A stretch of 16,927 bases of DNA, taken from assembly GCA_003551405.1 (NCBI GenBank), contig PUMO01000027.1:1-16927 (forward strand), in the 5' to 3' direction. The stretch is from Mollicutes bacterium (GTDB lineage: Bacteria > Bacillota_I > Bacilli_A > Izemoplasmatales > Izemoplasmataceae). Under the pieces are notes generated by a model that was given only the letters and a program-made list of their open reading frames with translations, was not told the origin of the DNA and searched no databases. Of this stretch, positions 14,827 through 16,927 are shown in pieces (position 1 is the first letter of the stretch; each line of letters starts with the position of its first letter). A program made the translations under genes and the position numbers.

Positions 14827-15195
14827 CTATTCGTTATAACGGGTTTCAATTTTAGTGAAAAAATACCAGTATTTTGTCACCACAAGGATGACAATCAATA
14901 CACGGAGCATCCAAACATCAAGCGTCAAAAAACTCATCAAGAGCATTCCATCCACCAATAACATTAAGCGCCATTTGCTTTTAAGCGTCATGCTGTTGGT
15001 CCTGATAAATTCATCCAAATAACGTTGATATAACCACGTTGAGGTAAACCAGCTATGAAAACGTTCTGATCCCTTAGCATAAAAATAGACCGTCAGCAAC
15101 AACATTGGTGTCGTTGGTAAAAGTGGCATAATCACACCAACAAGACCTAGAACCATGAAGAAAGTACCAAGTACTACATAAAGGGATTTAATCAT
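14827..15195 (-). CDS. DUF454 (YbaN-like) inner membrane protein
   Basis: This is a 122-residue membrane protein from ATG 15195; a GTG one codon earlier, at 15198, is also possible. It has the DUF454/YbaN layout: a hydrophobic N-terminal helix, the conserved GVIMPLLPTTPMLLLTVYFYAKGSERFHSW segment (given here only as a region, about residues 19-48), a TLKSKWRL loop, and two C-terminal helices. The family has no established biochemical role. It begins inside the end of the DUF438 gene (8 to 11 bases of overlap) and has no strong ribosome site of its own, so its translation probably depends on that gene. Confidence 0.85.
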   Translation of the reverse strand: MIKSLYVVLGTFFMVLGLVGVIMPLLPTTPMLLLTVYFYAKGSERFHSWFTSTWLYQRYLDEFIRTNSMTLKSKWRLMLLVDGMLLMSFLTLDVWMLRVLIVILVVTKYWYFFTKIETRYNE

Positions 15196-16396
15196 CACTT
15201 ATAAGACGTTTTTCACCCTCAAGATCACGCAGGGGCTGAATATCCTGGGTTACTTCCAGTGTTCCCAGGTATTCTCCTGAAGTGTCTCTTACTGCGTAGT
15301 AGCGTATATGAACAAACATGCCTTTCATCTGAATCCAAAACTCTTCATGATCTTTTTCACCGGTTTTAAAACGGTTAACAATTTTTTCAACAACATCAAC
15401 ACTGGCTGGTGGGTGACACTGATTAACATGACGACCAATAATCGTGCGGGGCCTATCAAAAATACGCGATGTATTTTCGGTGAAATATTTTACGTAGCCA
15501 TCTTTATCGACATACGTCATGTCCAAAGGCAACGTATTAAGCATCGCGGTCAGTTCTTCTAAACCCAGTATGCCTGGTCCAACTGAAACGTCGCCTTCCC
15601 TAACTTCTAAAGACGCTTCTTCTTCATGAATCTCCCCAGGATTTTCAAATGATTTTTTAGGCTTTTCCAGAAAATAACCAACCTCATCTGAACTTTCAGC
15701 GATGGTAATAAAGTTATACAAATTTAAGTTATCACGTAACAGTGGAATTAAAATATTGTCTTCTTTATAAATCATTTCTCTTACTTCTTTAATGACCGCT
15801 TCAAAATCCTCTTTTACCTCTTGAACAGAGACATGTGGTTTATCCAGCCTCTCTTTAAGATTTTTAAGCATCCCGCGTATGGTATCATCCACGCCCCACA
15901 TCACCTTCGGTGGTGCAGTGATCCCTTTTTTCTCCAGATAAGGAAAGAAAAGCTGTTCTTTGCGCGCATAATGTCTGTCAATCTCGCGTAACCGATCAAG
16001 CCCGACTCTTAACATTAATATGGCCTGATTGCCTGAAGACGCCAAATAGGGCTCAATTTCTTCACTGATAAGTTTTTCAATGCGCTGATTTTCTTCATTT
16101 AACACATGTAGTGGGTGGCCTGCTTTTTCACTGACATCCATACTATGAATATCACTGATGGAACCGCCAAACACATTGGCATGCACGCGACACAATTTTT
16201 GAATCTCCTCAACATCCATGCCTTCATTGATCAGTTGCTGTTCCATTTGTGAAATCTCTGCGGTGGACACTTCACCAAACGTTTTTTCAAAATCATTCCG
16301 CACAGATTCAAATGCTTCGCCTTCGTGCAAACGAAGAATCAACGCTTTCAATGCTTCCTTGCGTTGCTTTGATTGATTATTGATAAACTCACTCAC
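15188..16396 (-). CDS. DUF438 - hemerythrin-like - PAS protein
   Basis: The chosen start is GTG 16396 (402 residues), 7 bases after AGGAG; the GTG at 16411 overlaps that site. Residues 1 to about 85 match DUF438 (MSEFINNQSKQRKEALK through EIQKLCRVHANVF). Residues about 93-225 form a helical hemerythrin-like domain with HPLH at 94-97, DRHYARKEQLFFPYLEK with H142, and MIYKEDNILIPLL with E212. Where many such domains have a His-Asp pair (HDxxR), this has D170-D171 in WGVDDTIR, though this may be normal for the subfamily. Residues about 275-390 are a PAS domain with the GRHVNQCHPP segment typical of these proteins. It is likely a soluble di-iron or redox/oxygen sensor; the output is unknown. It overlaps the DUF454 gene. 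Confidence 0.88.
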   Translation of the reverse strand: MSEFINNQSKQRKEALKALILRLHEGEAFESVRNDFEKTFGEVSTAEISQMEQQLINEGMDVEEIQKLCRVHANVFGGSISDIHSMDVSEKAGHPLHVLNEENQRIEKLISEEIEPYLASSGNQAILMLRVGLDRLREIDRHYARKEQLFFPYLEKKGITAPPKVMWGVDDTIRGMLKNLKERLDKPHVSVQEVKEDFEAVIKEVREMIYKEDNILIPLLRDNLNLYNFITIAESSDEVGYFLEKPKKSFENPGEIHEEEASLEVREGDVSVGPGILGLEELTAMLNTLPLDMTYVDKDGYVKYFTENTSRIFDRPRTIIGRHVNQCHPPASVDVVEKIVNRFKTGEKDHEEFWIQMKGMFVHIRYYAVRDTSGEYLGTLEVTQDIQPLRDLEGEKRLISDD

Positions 16397-16422
16397 AAAA
16401 TCACTCCTCACAGCGCAACTGT

Positions 16423-16452
16423 AGCATAGCGCATCACCGTGGGCAATTACAA
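16423..16452 (-). promoter_or_regulatory. Putative promoter of the DUF438-DUF454 operon
   Basis: On the - strand TTGTAA (16452-16447), 18 bases, then TATGCT (16428-16423), about 27 bases upstream of the GTG start. An alternative TATAAT reads 16466-16461 on the same strand but lacks a -35. Both are moderate matches. Confidence 0.35.
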
Positions 16453-16509
16453 AACACTAAATTATAAACATAGAATTTGAAGAGTGATTTTTTTATAAGG
16501 TATGTATAC

Positions 16510-16537
16510 AAAAACGCCGCAGTCAAGGACCGCGGCG
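16510..16537 (-). terminator. Intrinsic terminator of the KtrB-type gene
   Basis: Read on the - strand, CGCCGC (16537-16532) pairs with GCGGCG (16520-16515). One mismatch follows, then GTC/GAC with a 3-base loop, and the stem is followed by five T residues (16514-16510). It starts 10 bases after the transporter stop codon and separates it from the DUF438 operon promoter. Confidence 0.85.
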
Positions 16538-16546
16538 CAAATATGG

Positions 16547-16927
16547 TTATCCAACGATTAAATCTGTCTCAGGGTATTGAACCAATCCATCCTTTTTGCC
16601 TTTCGGCCTAAATATAAGCAAGAGCGCAAGCACACTTATGCGGCCGACAAACATGAATAGTGAAAAGATAATCTTACTGAATGGTGTCAGATCATCTGTC
16701 ACACCAAGCGATAATCCAGTCGTCCCAAAGGCGCTGGTCACTTCAAAAGCTAAATCGGATATCGCGTGCGACTCAACAAATGAAACTAAGAATAGTACCA
16801 TGACAATAAGCGCCGCGGACGCAAATATTGTCACAAACGATTTATGAACCGTATGCGCTTTAAGGCGGCGCTTGCCAATGATAACATTATTACGGCCGCG
16901 TGCAAATGCAATCAGTGAAAAGATAAC
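16547..16927 (-). CDS. ktrB: KtrB/TrkH-type potassium transporter subunit, C-terminal part (5' end outside window)
   Basis: The frame is open from the window edge (VIFSLIAFARGRNNVI...) to the stop, about 126 codons, so the Met-like GTG at 16834 is internal. Visible parts are the cytoplasmic loop ARGRNNVIIGKRRLKAHTVHKSF, a hydrophobic helix, and the last pore region SAFGTTGLSLGVTDDLT, whose GTTGLS is the fourth selectivity-filter repeat. A final helix, IIFSLFMFVGRISVLALLLIF, and the tail QYPETDLIVG follow. KtrB proteins of Bacillota end in the same way (MFIGR helix, then YPE..IxIG). This protein is the membrane K+ channel subunit that works with a KtrA-type RCK protein to take up potassium, often with Na+. 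No ktrA is visible in the window. Confidence 0.87.
   Translation of the reverse strand, partial: VIFSLIAFARGRNNVIIGKRRLKAHTVHKSFVTIFASAALIVMVLFLVSFVESHAISDLAFEVTSAFGTTGLSLGVTDDLTPFSKIIFSLFMFVGRISVLALLLIFRPKGKKDGLVQYPETDLIVG

Overview
The window looks like ordinary chromosomal DNA of a Bacillota-type (low-to-mid GC, Gram-positive) bacterium. Supporting signs are strong AGGAGG-type ribosome binding sites, near-consensus sigma-A promoters, a tRNA-Trp T-box leader, a nupNOPQ-type nucleoside ABC operon, a DUF438/hemerythrin/PAS protein and a KtrB-type potassium transporter. TGA is used as a stop in several 4-base gene overlaps and Trp is read from TGG, so the Mycoplasma code (TGA = Trp) is excluded. 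I cannot resolve the genus.

Layout from left to right. (1) 1-1222, + strand: the end of an ADP-ribosylglycohydrolase-fold protein, cut by the window edge, overlaps by one base a small HExxH putative metallopeptidase. A bidirectional terminator follows. (2) 3001-1239, - strand: a two-gene ABC-2 exporter (ATPase plus permease). (3) 3144-4652, +: a membrane diguanylate cyclase with 7TM, PAS and GGDEF regions, divergent from the exporter. (4) 4771-9663, +: a complete BMP-family nucleoside uptake system (lipoprotein, double ATPase, two permeases). It has a clear promoter, a hairpin between the lipoprotein and ATPase genes, and a final terminator. (5) 9676-11289, +: promoter, T-box leader with a TGG specifier and TGGC T-box, then a solitary trpB with its own terminator. 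(6) 11346-14819, +: an operon of MaoC-type hydratase, acyl-CoA dehydrogenase, EtfB and EtfA. It is preceded by a promoter and two adjacent FadR-like palindromes. (7) 16396-14827, -: a DUF438-hemerythrin-PAS protein overlapping a DUF454 membrane protein. (8) 16927-16547, -: the C-terminal end of a KtrB/TrkH-type K+ transporter, cut by the window edge.

Neighbouring genes combine into clear modules: nucleoside import, tryptophan-sensing control of tryptophan synthase beta, and acyl-CoA oxidation coupled to an ETF whose sequence resembles electron-bifurcating types. I found no mobile elements, tRNAs, rRNAs or CRISPR arrays, and nothing that clearly amounts to a new multi-gene system. The most useful leads are: the ADP-ribosylglycohydrolase-fold protein that has lost its usual metal-binding Asp; the T-box-controlled orphan trpB; the FadR-like operators on the acyl-CoA dehydrogenase/ETF operon; and the MaoC gene that replaces the usual crotonase partner.
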